A program made the position numbers and the translations under genes. From a virus, in IMG/VR virus record IMGVR_UViG_3300044846_001015, positions 1-22,047 of that record: a stretch of DNA of 22,047 bases. One strand, given 5' to 3'. Positions 1-6,976 of the stretch are shown one piece after another. The notes beneath the pieces were generated by a model, which was not told the origin of the DNA, ran no database searches, and saw only the letters and a list, made by a program, of their open reading frames with translations. Numbering within the stretch: the stretch's first letter is position 1; every line of letters begins with the position of its first letter.

Positions 1-285
1 ACCAGAACTGGTATGTATAAAAACCAAAATGTTAATCCTACTAATGTGGACTTTCACGCTCCAATTTTTAGAGGTAAAGTATTTGGTGGATTGATTATCC
101 GTATGTGTTCAGAAACTGATAATGGAAACGGTTATGTTTATTGGGTAGATAGCTCAGTTACCTTTACAGGTGGAGTTATAGGCCCAGCTAACAATACTGA
201 TTTACAAAGATTTGAAGGAACATTCACTTGGACAGCTAAAACTGACCCAGCTATGTACAATGAACCAGCTGGTGTTTTCGCTTAA
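1..285 (+). CDS. Partial CDS, C-terminal part of a probable phage structural protein
   Basis: The reading frame is open from base 1, so the gene begins before the window. The ATG at 13 is probably internal, because the four preceding codons are also open. The visible 94 residues are rich in Thr, Asn, Gly and aromatic residues and end in an alternating, beta-like stretch (TFTGGVIGP, then FEGTFTWTAK). There is no hydrophobic segment or catalytic motif. A strong terminator follows directly, so this is the last gene of a transcription unit. A tail tube or other beta-rich virion protein would fit a position just before the head genes, but I do not recognise the family, and the product name is inference. 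Confidence 0.6.
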   Translation, partial: TRTGMYKNQNVNPTNVDFHAPIFRGKVFGGLIIRMCSETDNGNGYVYWVDSSVTFTGGVIGPANNTDLQRFEGTFTWTAKTDPAMYNEPAGVFA

Positions 286-290
286 CACTT

Positions 291-318
291 AAAGAGGGGT
301 CTAAAAAGCCCCTTTTTT
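291..318 (+). terminator. Intrinsic terminator after the first gene
   Basis: The arms 291-299 and 309-317 form a 9-bp stem containing one G-T pair, with GGGG facing CCCC. The loop is 300-308, and the 3' arm merges into six consecutive T. It separates the upstream structural operon from the glycosyltransferase island. Confidence 0.85.
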
Positions 319-328
319 ATTCTACTTT

Positions 329-1204
329 ATGACTAAAGGAATTTTATTATCTGCTTTTGGCAGAAAAGGATATGCTTACGCAGCATTTAATATGTGTGCA
401 TCTATCAAGAACTTTAACAAAGATGTTAAGGTTGCTTTTGCTTTTGATAGAGAAATCTTTAAGTATCTATCTCCAGAGAAAATAGCTTTGTTTGATGACC
501 TAATAGAGATACCAAAAGAACAATTCTACACACATAGAATAGACCCAGCACTCTATAAGACTGCTATTTACAACTATCTTCCTTACGATGAAACACTTAT
601 TTTGGATGTTGATGGATGTGCGTTACAAGACCTACAACCATTAATTGATAAGTTAAGTCAAATTGATAAACCAATCCAAACGGAAGTTATGGGTATTGGT
701 GGTAAGTTTGATGAGATTAGATACTCTATTTGGGCTTCTAATGCTGTTATATGGGAAAGGTTCAACCTTAATGATGATTCTATATTACCAGCAATTCAAT
801 CTTCTTTTATGTACATTAAGAAGAACGAATGTAAAGAATACTTTGAGAAGCTTGAAGCCAACTACAAAGAAGGTATTTCGTTAGATAAGATTGTAACTTG
901 GGGAGGAACTATTCCAGATGAGTTGTTTTATAGTGCTACTTTTGCACAAATGGGTATAGACCCAACAATAGATATTAAACCTATATTCTTTGGTAATTAT
1001 TATGCTCCAGAAAGTTATACTGAATTAGGAGAGAAATTTTATGTACTTTCGCTTTACGGAAATGGAATAGGTAGGAAAGAAACTAAACAAAGATACATAG
1101 ACTACTACGAAAGAATTATGAGAGTATATTGCTCTAACCAAGGCATATCTCACGATTATAAGGTAAGTTATATAATGACAGATAAACACTTGAATTTCAA
1201 ATGA
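329..1204 (+). CDS. GT-A-fold glycosyltransferase-like protein
   Basis: This 291-residue protein probably transfers a sugar from a nucleotide-sugar donor. It begins with a hydrophobic strand (GILLSAFG) and carries a DxD-type motif, D93-V-D95, inside LILDVDG. That is the usual metal and nucleotide-sugar binding arrangement of GT-A enzymes such as GT8-like proteins. No signal peptide or membrane segment is visible, so it should act in the cytoplasm. It starts 11 bases after the U-tract of the preceding terminator and its stop overlaps the next start (ATGA at 1201-1204), so it heads an operon with two more glycosyltransferases and a methyltransferase. The acceptor is unknown. Virion protein or cell-surface glycan modification are both possible. 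Confidence 0.7.
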   Translation: MTKGILLSAFGRKGYAYAAFNMCASIKNFNKDVKVAFAFDREIFKYLSPEKIALFDDLIEIPKEQFYTHRIDPALYKTAIYNYLPYDETLILDVDGCALQDLQPLIDKLSQIDKPIQTEVMGIGGKFDEIRYSIWASNAVIWERFNLNDDSILPAIQSSFMYIKKNECKEYFEKLEANYKEGISLDKIVTWGGTIPDELFYSATFAQMGIDPTIDIKPIFFGNYYAPESYTELGEKFYVLSLYGNGIGRKETKQRYIDYYERIMRVYCSNQGISHDYKVSYIMTDKHLNFK

Positions 1205-1890
1205 TTGCATTAACATCCATTTCTCCAAAACACATTAACGAAGATATACAAGGAACAGCCATAAACTCTTGGGTTAAATTAGGGTTTAAAGTATATTCTT
1301 TCAATAACTCTAATGAGATTGCTATTCTTAAAGACAACTACAAGAATGTAACTTTTATAGAAAGCATAAGTGGGGAAGCTAAATTTGGTAGGCCATTAAT
1401 CTATTTAGATACTTTATTAGACTTTGCTAAGACCCAAGATGACACAGACATTTGTCTTATTAACTCTGATATTATCCTAAACGATAGTTGGACATTACTT
1501 CCAGAGATTATTGAAAATTTACCACATAGAGCAACTATTGTCAAAAGGAGAGATTTTATCAATGACATAAACGACAACAAAGTATTTGAAAGTGGTATAG
1601 ATGTATTCTTTATTCATAAAAATTACATAGATTTGATACCAAGGTCAGAGTTTGCTATTGGAGCTTGTTGGTGGGATTATCATGTTCCTTATTCGCTTAT
1701 GAACGCTAATATCCCAGTTAAATATCTTAGAGAGCCATTTGCTTTTCATAGACTTCACAATACTCAATACTCTATGCAAGAGTGGGAAGCTTTAGGACAC
1801 GAATTTAAACATTTGCACAATGTAAGAGCAAGAAGCATAATGCAACTAAACAATATAATTTACGCTCACATAATGGATAATGTTAAATAA
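1201..1890 (+). CDS. Putative glycosyltransferase (GT-A-like)
   Basis: A 229-residue protein with the alternating hydrophobic strand and helix pattern of GT-A enzymes. An early strand MIALTSISP is followed by a conserved-looking NSWVKLGFKVYSFNN segment, as in family 2-like transferases. The expected DxD position reads N88-S-D90 in LINSDIIL, so the first acidic residue is replaced by Asn, which is tolerated in some GT-A families. There is a Trp-rich segment near residue 160 (GACWWDYHVPYS). It overlaps the upstream gene by four bases (ATGA). It is followed by a short gap with the direct repeat AATGTTAAAT. The donor and acceptor cannot be told from sequence. Confidence 0.6.
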   Translation: MIALTSISPKHINEDIQGTAINSWVKLGFKVYSFNNSNEIAILKDNYKNVTFIESISGEAKFGRPLIYLDTLLDFAKTQDDTDICLINSDIILNDSWTLLPEIIENLPHRATIVKRRDFINDINDNKVFESGIDVFFIHKNYIDLIPRSEFAIGACWWDYHVPYSLMNANIPVKYLREPFAFHRLHNTQYSMQEWEALGHEFKHLHNVRARSIMQLNNIIYAHIMDNVK

Positions 1891-1911
1891 TAATATTAAA
1901 TAATGTTAAAT
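1879..1911 (+). repeat. Short direct repeat between two glycosyltransferase genes
   Basis: The 10-mer AATGTTAAAT occurs at 1879-1888 and again at 1902-1911, separated by 13 AT-rich bases. The first copy is the end of the upstream gene and the second overlaps the start codon of the downstream gene. It may be slippage or a trace of gene-module joining. No function is implied. Confidence 0.5.
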
Positions 1912-2593
1912 GGTAATATTTATAAAGACTTGGAAGAATGACCTTAAATGGCTTAAATACTGCCTTAAATCAATAGATAAGTATGGTAGTGGCTTTGAGG
2001 TGTTAATTGTTGCAGACTTGGATTGCAAATCAGAGATTGAATCTTGGGGTCTAACTAAAGAAGCTGTACATTATTGTGAGCCTAATATTGATGGTTATTT
2101 ATACCAACAATATGTTAAGTTAAGAGCTTTTGATTATACTGAATCAGAGTTCATTTTATTTTTAGATTCTGATTGTATTTTTACAGAGCCTACAAAACCA
2201 GAGGATTTCTTTACTGATGGTAAACCAAATATTTTAATGACACCTTATGAGGATATTCCAGAAGTAATGTTTTGGAAAGAAGTTACTGATAAAGCTACTG
2301 ACTTAGATGTCAAATATGAGTTTATGCGTAGGAACGGATTAGTGTACCATAGAAGCACTTTAATTAACTTATGGGATAAGTATTCACAAAAGTTCTACAA
2401 TCAGCTTAAAAGAGCTAAAAATAGGCAATTCAGCGAATTTAATGTTATTGGTGCTTTTGCTTTTGAATTTGAGCAAGAAAAGTATAACTTTATCAATACA
2501 AGAGATTCTATCCCACATCATCCAGTAAAACAATTTTGGAGTTGGAGTGGATTAACACAACAAGATATAGAAGAATTAAACAAACATTTATGA
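1910..2593 (+). CDS. Putative glycosyltransferase, DxD motif
   Basis: A 227-residue protein starting with MVIFIKTWKNDLKWLKYC, a typical first strand and helix of small nucleotide-sugar transferases. The motif D86-S-D88 sits in FILFLDSDCIF after a predicted strand, the classic metal-binding DxD. Further on, residues near 205 read PHHPVKQFWSWSG, an aromatic and His-rich patch often seen near active sites of such enzymes. DUF6492-like proteins have a similar look, but this is by eye only. The stop overlaps the methyltransferase start (ATGA at 2590-2593). It is probably co-translated with the two preceding transferases and acts on the same unknown glycan. Confidence 0.65.
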   Translation: MVIFIKTWKNDLKWLKYCLKSIDKYGSGFEVLIVADLDCKSEIESWGLTKEAVHYCEPNIDGYLYQQYVKLRAFDYTESEFILFLDSDCIFTEPTKPEDFFTDGKPNILMTPYEDIPEVMFWKEVTDKATDLDVKYEFMRRNGLVYHRSTLINLWDKYSQKFYNQLKRAKNRQFSEFNVIGAFAFEFEQEKYNFINTRDSIPHHPVKQFWSWSGLTQQDIEELNKHL

Positions 2594-3255
2594 AAATCCT
2601 AAAAAACGATTTGGCCGTTTTAGAAAACGACACACACATTAGTAAATGGGTAGAAGAACATAACTCTTTAATCCACAACCAATCATTAGCTCAAGAGCTT
2701 AAATACTACCTTCGTAAAGATATGAGCGTAGTGGAGATAGGTGCTTTTATAGGGGATAATACAGCTTTCTTAAAAGACTTAGGTAAATGGGTTATTTCTT
2801 TTGAACCTAATCCAGAAGCATTTGAATGCCTTGAGCATAACTCTCAATATTGGGATAATGTTACTTTGGCTAATTGTGCTATTGGCTCAAAGAAGGGTAA
2901 AGTAGATATTAATAGAAATGAGAATGTAGGTGCAAGTATGTGTGTTGAGGGTTCTCAAATAGATGTTATCACACTTGATTCACTCAAGTTAGATTCTTTG
3001 GATTTTATGATATTAGACTGCGAAGGATGGGAATTAGATGTATTACAAGGAGCTGTTGAAACCATAAAGCAATTTCAACCTTTAATGGTAATTGAAATAA
3101 ACCAAGGAACTTTAGAGAAATTTGGGAAAAAACCACAAGATATATTCGATTTTCTTAATAAATTAGGTTATTTTTGTAGGAACTTATATGCAAATCTCCC
3201 AATGGAAGGAGAACAGTATGATATTTTATGTTTTAAATCTAATTACAATGGCTAA
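2590..3255 (+). CDS. FkbM-type SAM-dependent methyltransferase
   Basis: I place the start at the ATG at 2590, which overlaps the upstream stop (ATGA), rather than at an earlier in-frame ATG at 2536 deep inside the neighbour. The 221-residue protein has a SAM-binding motif I at residues 47-58 (VVEIGAFIGDNT), then ISFEPNPEAF (motif II, acidic ribose-binding position), and later LDFMILDCEGWELDVLQGA with the conserved acidic and Gly-Trp residues of the FkbM family. FkbM enzymes methylate hydroxyls of sugars and other small groups. Directly after three glycosyltransferases, the likely role is O-methylation of the same glycan. The last 8 bases overlap the next small gene. Confidence 0.8.
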   Translation: MKILKNDLAVLENDTHISKWVEEHNSLIHNQSLAQELKYYLRKDMSVVEIGAFIGDNTAFLKDLGKWVISFEPNPEAFECLEHNSQYWDNVTLANCAIGSKKGKVDINRNENVGASMCVEGSQIDVITLDSLKLDSLDFMILDCEGWELDVLQGAVETIKQFQPLMVIEINQGTLEKFGKKPQDIFDFLNKLGYFCRNLYANLPMEGEQYDILCFKSNYNG

Positions 3256-3385
3256 GAAAATAAAAAAACCTAAAACTAAAACTTATTTAGTTAGACCGAG
3301 TATCACTAATTGTCGTAAAGGTAAAGGATGTATGAGTACATCTCACGAAGAAATGGTTTACAAAGGAAGTAAAATAGCAGCATAA
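3248..3385 (+). CDS. Small basic protein of unknown function
   Basis: I chose the ATG at 3248, which gives a 45-residue protein overlapping the methyltransferase by 8 bases. An earlier in-frame ATG at 3188 would bury most of the N-terminus in the upstream gene. The sequence opens MAKKIKKPKTKTY and is Lys- and Arg-rich, with two Cys (in TNCRKGKGC) and a C-terminal SHEEMVYKGSKIAA. It sits three bases before the portal gene, so it is translated with the head module. Candidate roles are DNA or RNA binding or a small head component. I do not recognise the family. Confidence 0.6.
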   Translation: MAKKIKKPKTKTYLVRPSITNCRKGKGCMSTSHEEMVYKGSKIAA

Positions 3386-3388
3386 GCG

Positions 3389-5293
3389 ATGTACAGTATA
3401 GAAGAAATTGCAGCTAAGATTAAGCGTGTTTCTGCTCTTGCTATTGAAGCAGAGAGAGAACGCAAACAAAGAGCTTACAATAGTGATGTAGCTTTGTTAT
3501 TCGGTACTGAATACATAGATGTACTACCAGACTATTTTGAAGGCTATGATGAATCAGTTGAAGATTATGAAGCTATTAGAGTTCATAGTGAGAAAAACTG
3601 TTTCCCAGCAAGATTGTTTGCAAAGAGAGCACCTAATCAAACTGAACAAGCAGCTCGTTGGATGCAAGATAACTATAAAAATGTTACGCAACCAGTATTC
3701 GTTGATTTCTTAAATACTGTACTTCGTGCTACACACGACCAAAACTGGAGTATTCACTTTGGTTTAGATGCAGCACAATATGAACAAGCTGGATTAACAT
3801 TCCAAAAATATTTAGATAATGACATTAGAGATTATGGTTCATTAGAATCATTCTTTAAACAAGTAATGTTTGCATTGCAATTAAAAGATGCAATGGGTGT
3901 TATTGCTATTAGACCACATTCTCTTGAGATGCTTGAAGATGAAGAAGGTGGATATGTTTTAGATTCAAATAAACTTATTGAACCACAACCATATTATTTT
4001 ACATCAAGACAAGTAGTCGGATATGAAACAAGCTATTGTATTGTAGAATCTGAAGAAAAATCTATTGTAGAATATTACGGAAGTAAAAGAGAAAAAGGTA
4101 GAATTTATGAGTTTTATGATGACCAAAATATTTGGTTTTGTAAACAAGTAGGTAAATATGTAGATAATCAATTTGAGATTACTTTATTTTACAATCACGG
4201 TTGGGGTAAAGTCCCAGCTACTCGTTTAAGAGGTATTCCAGTAGTTTACGAAGGTAAAGTATTATGGCAATCTCCTTTCTTATTTGCTACTGACTTATTA
4301 GATTTAGTTGCACAAAATAGTGCTTACAAACAAGCAAGTATTGCTAAATGCGTATTCCCAGCTACAATTATGTTGGGAGATATTTGTGAGTTTGAAGAAA
4401 ATGGAAATAGATGTAATGATGGCCTTATAGGATTCAATGATGAAGATGGTAACTATCATTCTCACACTTGTTCTAATTGCCATGGAGTTGGTTTAGTTTC
4501 TCGTTTAGGGCCATTGGAAACAATGTTAATTAAACCAGAAGTTAGAGGACAAAACGAAAGTGAATTGCGTTCTTCTCAAGAGCCATTAAAATATGTTTCT
4601 CCAGAGGTTCATACTTTACAATTCTTAGAGGAATCTATTGATAAGACCGAGATGAAAGCTCGTAAGATTCTTCACTTGCAGACTTCAAGCTCTGATATTA
4701 AGGGTTATGAGAATATGACTGCTACTGGAACTGTATTAGACAATAAAGCTGCATTTGCATTTATTATGCCTATTGCACATACTGCATTTGAAACATTTGA
4801 GTTTATCATTAATGCTATTGGATGGATGCGTTACAAGGATGATTATGTAAAGCCTTCTATTGCATATCCACAAAGCTTTGATATTGGAACTGAAAGAGAT
4901 ATTTTAATGACTATCTCGGAAATGGTTAAAAACCAAGTTCCAGCAGTATTGATTCACGCAGAGATATTCAGATACTTAAAATCAGTATTCTACACAGATG
5001 CTAAAACAACTGCTGTTTATGAATTAATGATTAATACAGATAGATTATTAGTTTTAAGTGGCGATGAGGTTATGTTAAGACAAGCTAAAGGTCTTGCAGA
5101 AAGATGGGAAGTTATCTTACACGATTCATTTATGTCATTCGTAGACCAAATGATTGCTTTAGAGCCAGACTTCTTAACTCAACCATTCGAGGTTCAAAAG
5201 ACTAAGATAATTGATATGGCTAAATTAAAAGCTACTCAAATAACTGAAAGTAATAATGTATCAGTACAAGGTATTGATTCAATGATTCAATAA
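3389..5293 (+). CDS. Phage portal protein
   Basis: At 634 residues this is of typical or slightly large portal size, with a mixed alpha/beta composition and no membrane segment or Walker motif. It lies directly before a MuF-like minor head gene (TAATG overlap at 5291-5295), followed by scaffold and capsid genes, which is the standard head order. Portals form the dodecameric ring at one capsid vertex through which DNA enters and leaves. Unusual for a portal is a four-cysteine cluster, C333-x8-C342-x18-C361-x2-C364, ending in CSNCHGVGL. This resembles the CxxCxGxG zinc-binding repeat of DnaJ. The portal assignment rests mainly on gene order and size. Confidence 0.75.
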   Translation: MYSIEEIAAKIKRVSALAIEAERERKQRAYNSDVALLFGTEYIDVLPDYFEGYDESVEDYEAIRVHSEKNCFPARLFAKRAPNQTEQAARWMQDNYKNVTQPVFVDFLNTVLRATHDQNWSIHFGLDAAQYEQAGLTFQKYLDNDIRDYGSLESFFKQVMFALQLKDAMGVIAIRPHSLEMLEDEEGGYVLDSNKLIEPQPYYFTSRQVVGYETSYCIVESEEKSIVEYYGSKREKGRIYEFYDDQNIWFCKQVGKYVDNQFEITLFYNHGWGKVPATRLRGIPVVYEGKVLWQSPFLFATDLLDLVAQNSAYKQASIAKCVFPATIMLGDICEFEENGNRCNDGLIGFNDEDGNYHSHTCSNCHGVGLVSRLGPLETMLIKPEVRGQNESELRSSQEPLKYVSPEVHTLQFLEESIDKTEMKARKILHLQTSSSDIKGYENMTATGTVLDNKAAFAFIMPIAHTAFETFEFIINAIGWMRYKDDYVKPSIAYPQSFDIGTERDILMTISEMVKNQVPAVLIHAEIFRYLKSVFYTDAKTTAVYELMINTDRLLVLSGDEVMLRQAKGLAERWEVILHDSFMSFVDQMIALEPDFLTQPFEVQKTKIIDMAKLKATQITESNNVSVQGIDSMIQ

Positions 5294-6216
5294 TGACTTT
5301 AGAAGAAATTATAAAGCTTAAATTATCAAGATTAGATGATATTCCAACTCTTTATACAAATGGTATAAAAGATACACAAAAGGAAATTATGTTAGAGATG
5401 TTGGATTCTTTAGAAAACCTAAAGAGGGATGAGAACGGAAACATAAAAAGAACTCAAGCTAACCTTGCAATTATTGAAGATATTAACGATGACCTTCAAA
5501 AGATATTTAAAGCTTCAGAGTACCTTTCACTTACTTCAGTATTCTTAAAAGAGTTTGATGAACAAGCAAAAATAACTGATGACTTTTTTAAGAAAGCATT
5601 TGGAGATTTTGAGGTATCTTCCTTTAACTTAAAAGCATTAGAAGTAAGCAGACAACAAGCATTTGAATTAATGGCTGGTCAAGCTTATTTAACTTCTAAT
5701 CTATACAATCCAGTAAAGAATATACTAACAGATGCAGTAGTTGCTGGAGATGCCTACTCAAAGACAGTTAAAGCTATTAGCCAAGCCATACAAGGCGGTA
5801 CAATCAACGGAAACAAGTTAGAGGGTAGATTGTATCGTTATGCTAAACAAATGGCTTTTGACACATTCGCAGTAGCTGACAGAGGATATACTAATAACAT
5901 AGCTCAAGATTTAGATGTAGAATGGTATGCTTATAGAGGTGGCCTTGTTGAAGATTCAAGACAATTTTGCATTACTCGTAACGGTAATTACTACCATAAA
6001 AAAGAAGTGGAAGCTTGGGGAGATTTAAAACAATGGGATGGTAAAATACCAGCAACTGATAGCAAGACAATATTTGTTTACGCTGGAGGTTATAGATGTA
6101 ACCATTCTATACTTCCTAATGCTATATCTGCTACACCAGTAGATGTCATCCAAAGAAACATTGAAAATGGTAACTTTACACCTACAAAAGCAGAGATAGA
6201 AATATTAGGATTATAA
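5293..6216 (+). CDS. MuF / SPP1 gp7-like minor head protein
   Basis: The 307-residue protein has a helical N-terminal two thirds and a C-terminal MuF-like signature: E220-D221-S-R-Q-F-C226 with IT-R-NG following, an aromatic/acidic segment (EVEAWGDLKQWDG), and GYRCNHSI with C269 and H271. This Cys plus Cys-x-His pattern is typical of Mu gpF / SPP1 gp7 head morphogenesis proteins. They are packaged in small copy number, associate with the portal and help genome entry or head assembly. It starts at the base where the portal gene stops. Its 3' end collides tail-to-tail with a minus-strand gene (stops at 6211-6216). Confidence 0.8.
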   Translation: MTLEEIIKLKLSRLDDIPTLYTNGIKDTQKEIMLEMLDSLENLKRDENGNIKRTQANLAIIEDINDDLQKIFKASEYLSLTSVFLKEFDEQAKITDDFFKKAFGDFEVSSFNLKALEVSRQQAFELMAGQAYLTSNLYNPVKNILTDAVVAGDAYSKTVKAISQAIQGGTINGNKLEGRLYRYAKQMAFDTFAVADRGYTNNIAQDLDVEWYAYRGGLVEDSRQFCITRNGNYYHKKEVEAWGDLKQWDGKIPATDSKTIFVYAGGYRCNHSILPNAISATPVDVIQRNIENGNFTPTKAEIEILGL

Positions 6217-6402
6217 AGATTTAAGTTCTTTAATTTCTCTGATTTCTTCTTTATGTACTCCATCAATCATCACGAAGATAACTGTACTTTGAATAATAAA
6301 GTTTACTTTGTTTAAATGCACATCGTGCTTCTTAGCGTAGAACTCTTTTAACTTATGAAGTGTTTGATACAATACTTCAATTTCTCTTTTCCTTACAATC
6401 AT
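6211..6402 (-). CDS. Small protein, partner of the ribbon-helix-helix regulator
   Basis: A 63-residue protein with a Lys- and Glu-rich N-terminal helix (REIEVLYQTLHKLKEFYAKK) followed by two predicted strands (VNFIIQSTVIFVMIDGV) and a charged C-terminal helix. Its ATG shares a base with the stop codon of the upstream minus-strand gene (TAATG at 6400-6404), so the pair is translationally coupled. Its stop overlaps the end of the plus-strand MuF-like gene. I do not recognise the family. Coupling to an RHH protein would fit a toxin-antitoxin pair, a co-repressor or an anti-repressor, but nothing in the sequence decides this. Confidence 0.6.
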   Translation of the reverse strand: MIVRKREIEVLYQTLHKLKEFYAKKHDVHLNKVNFIIQSTVIFVMIDGVHKEEIREIKELKSL

Positions 6403-6563
6403 TATTTTCCTAATAAAAGTTTATTAACTGCCGTTTCAATACTAATCTTAACTCCACTTTCAGTTAGAGCCTTAGCTTGTCTTGCGTGAATGATAGCCAT
6501 AGCTTCTCCACAAAATTTAATTGTAGCTGTTATACAGTCTTTGTTTTTGCGTTCTCGTGCCAT
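6402..6563 (-). CDS. Ribbon-helix-helix (CopG/Arc-like) DNA-binding protein
   Basis: A 53-residue protein with a basic N-terminus (MARERKNKD). It then has an alternating strand (CITATIKF), a helix (AMAIIHARQAKALTES), a Gly turn (SGVKIS) and a second helix (IETAVNKLLLG). This strand-helix-turn-helix order and size match dimeric RHH transcription factors such as Arc, CopG and ParD-type antitoxins, in which the strand inserts into the DNA major groove. It lies on the minus strand inside an otherwise plus-strand head operon. Immediately upstream are 10-bp repeats and an ATATAG/CTATAT palindrome that make good operator candidates. Autoregulation and control of the divergent promoter are inferred. 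Confidence 0.65.
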   Translation of the reverse strand: MARERKNKDCITATIKFCGEAMAIIHARQAKALTESGVKISIETAVNKLLLGK

Positions 6564-6580
6564 ATAGTAACATATAGTAA
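6561..6580. promoter_or_regulatory. Tandem 10-bp operator-like repeats
   Basis: The decamer CATATAGTAA occurs twice with no spacer, at 6561-6570 and 6571-6580, overlapping the start codon of the minus-strand RHH gene. The 10-bp spacing puts both copies on the same DNA face, as expected for adjacent RHH dimers. The hexamer ATATAG recurs in the palindrome at 6621-6634. Confidence 0.5.
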
Positions 6581-6587
6581 TAAACTA

Positions 6588-6619
6588 CAATATTAGGTAT
6601 AAATATTCATATTTCCAAA
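6588..6619 (-). promoter_or_regulatory. Candidate Bacteroidota promoter for the RHH cassette
   Basis: Read on the minus strand, TTTG (6619-6616) is followed after 20 bases by TAATATTG (6595-6588), one mismatch from TAnnTTTG. Transcription would start near 6582 and read straight into the tandem repeats and the RHH gene. An alternative -7 box, TATGTTTG, lies at 6623-6616. Confidence 0.4.
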
Positions 6620-6620
6620 C

Positions 6621-6637
6621 ATATAGTCCTATATTTG
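6621..6637 (+). promoter_or_regulatory. -7 promoter box overlapped by a palindromic operator candidate
   Basis: TATATTTG at 6630-6637 matches the Bacteroidota -7 box TAnnTTTG and would start transcription just before the ATG at 6656. The perfect inverted repeat ATATAG-TC-CTATAT (6621-6634) overlaps it, so a bound protein would block the promoter. The half-site is the same hexamer found in the tandem repeats at 6561-6580. No good -33 TTTG is visible. Confidence 0.5.
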
Positions 6638-6655
6638 AAGAAAAAACAAATATTT

Positions 6656-6976
6656 ATGTCAGTAAGATGTCTTAATGATAAGGGTGTAGTTGTATTTATT
6701 CCTACACACCTTGCACAAATGCCAGATTATATGAGGAGAAATAAACTCACTATTGATGAGATAAAACCTCAAGAACCACTAAAACCTTTATCGGAAGTCA
6801 ATTTAGAGGTAGAAAAACCACAAGAAGTAGTAGATGATTCTCCAATCGTTGAAGTATTAGCAGAAGATGTTGAACTCACTAAAGAGGAATACTGGGCTAT
6901 TTTAGATGAAAAAGGAATTGAATACAAGAAAACTTACGGAATTAATAAACTTAAAGAACTAACAAATGCCAATTAA
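6656..6976 (+). CDS. Small head-module protein with HeH/LEM-like C-terminus
   Basis: I use the ATG at 6656 (106 residues) and not an upstream TTG at 6635, because the TTG lies inside the predicted -7 promoter box. The N-terminus is a compact beta-like segment (MSVRCLNDKGVVVFIP), and the middle is a Pro/Glu/Val-rich linker. The C-terminus LTKEEYWAILDEKGIEYKKT followed by YGINKLKEL fits the short helix-extended-helix (HeH/LEM) motif common in small phage head-region proteins. It overlaps the scaffold gene by 11 bases. The role is unknown. A head-tail joining or nucleic acid-contacting role would be guesswork. Confidence 0.6.
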   Translation: MSVRCLNDKGVVVFIPTHLAQMPDYMRRNKLTIDEIKPQEPLKPLSEVNLEVEKPQEVVDDSPIVEVLAEDVELTKEEYWAILDEKGIEYKKTYGINKLKELTNAN

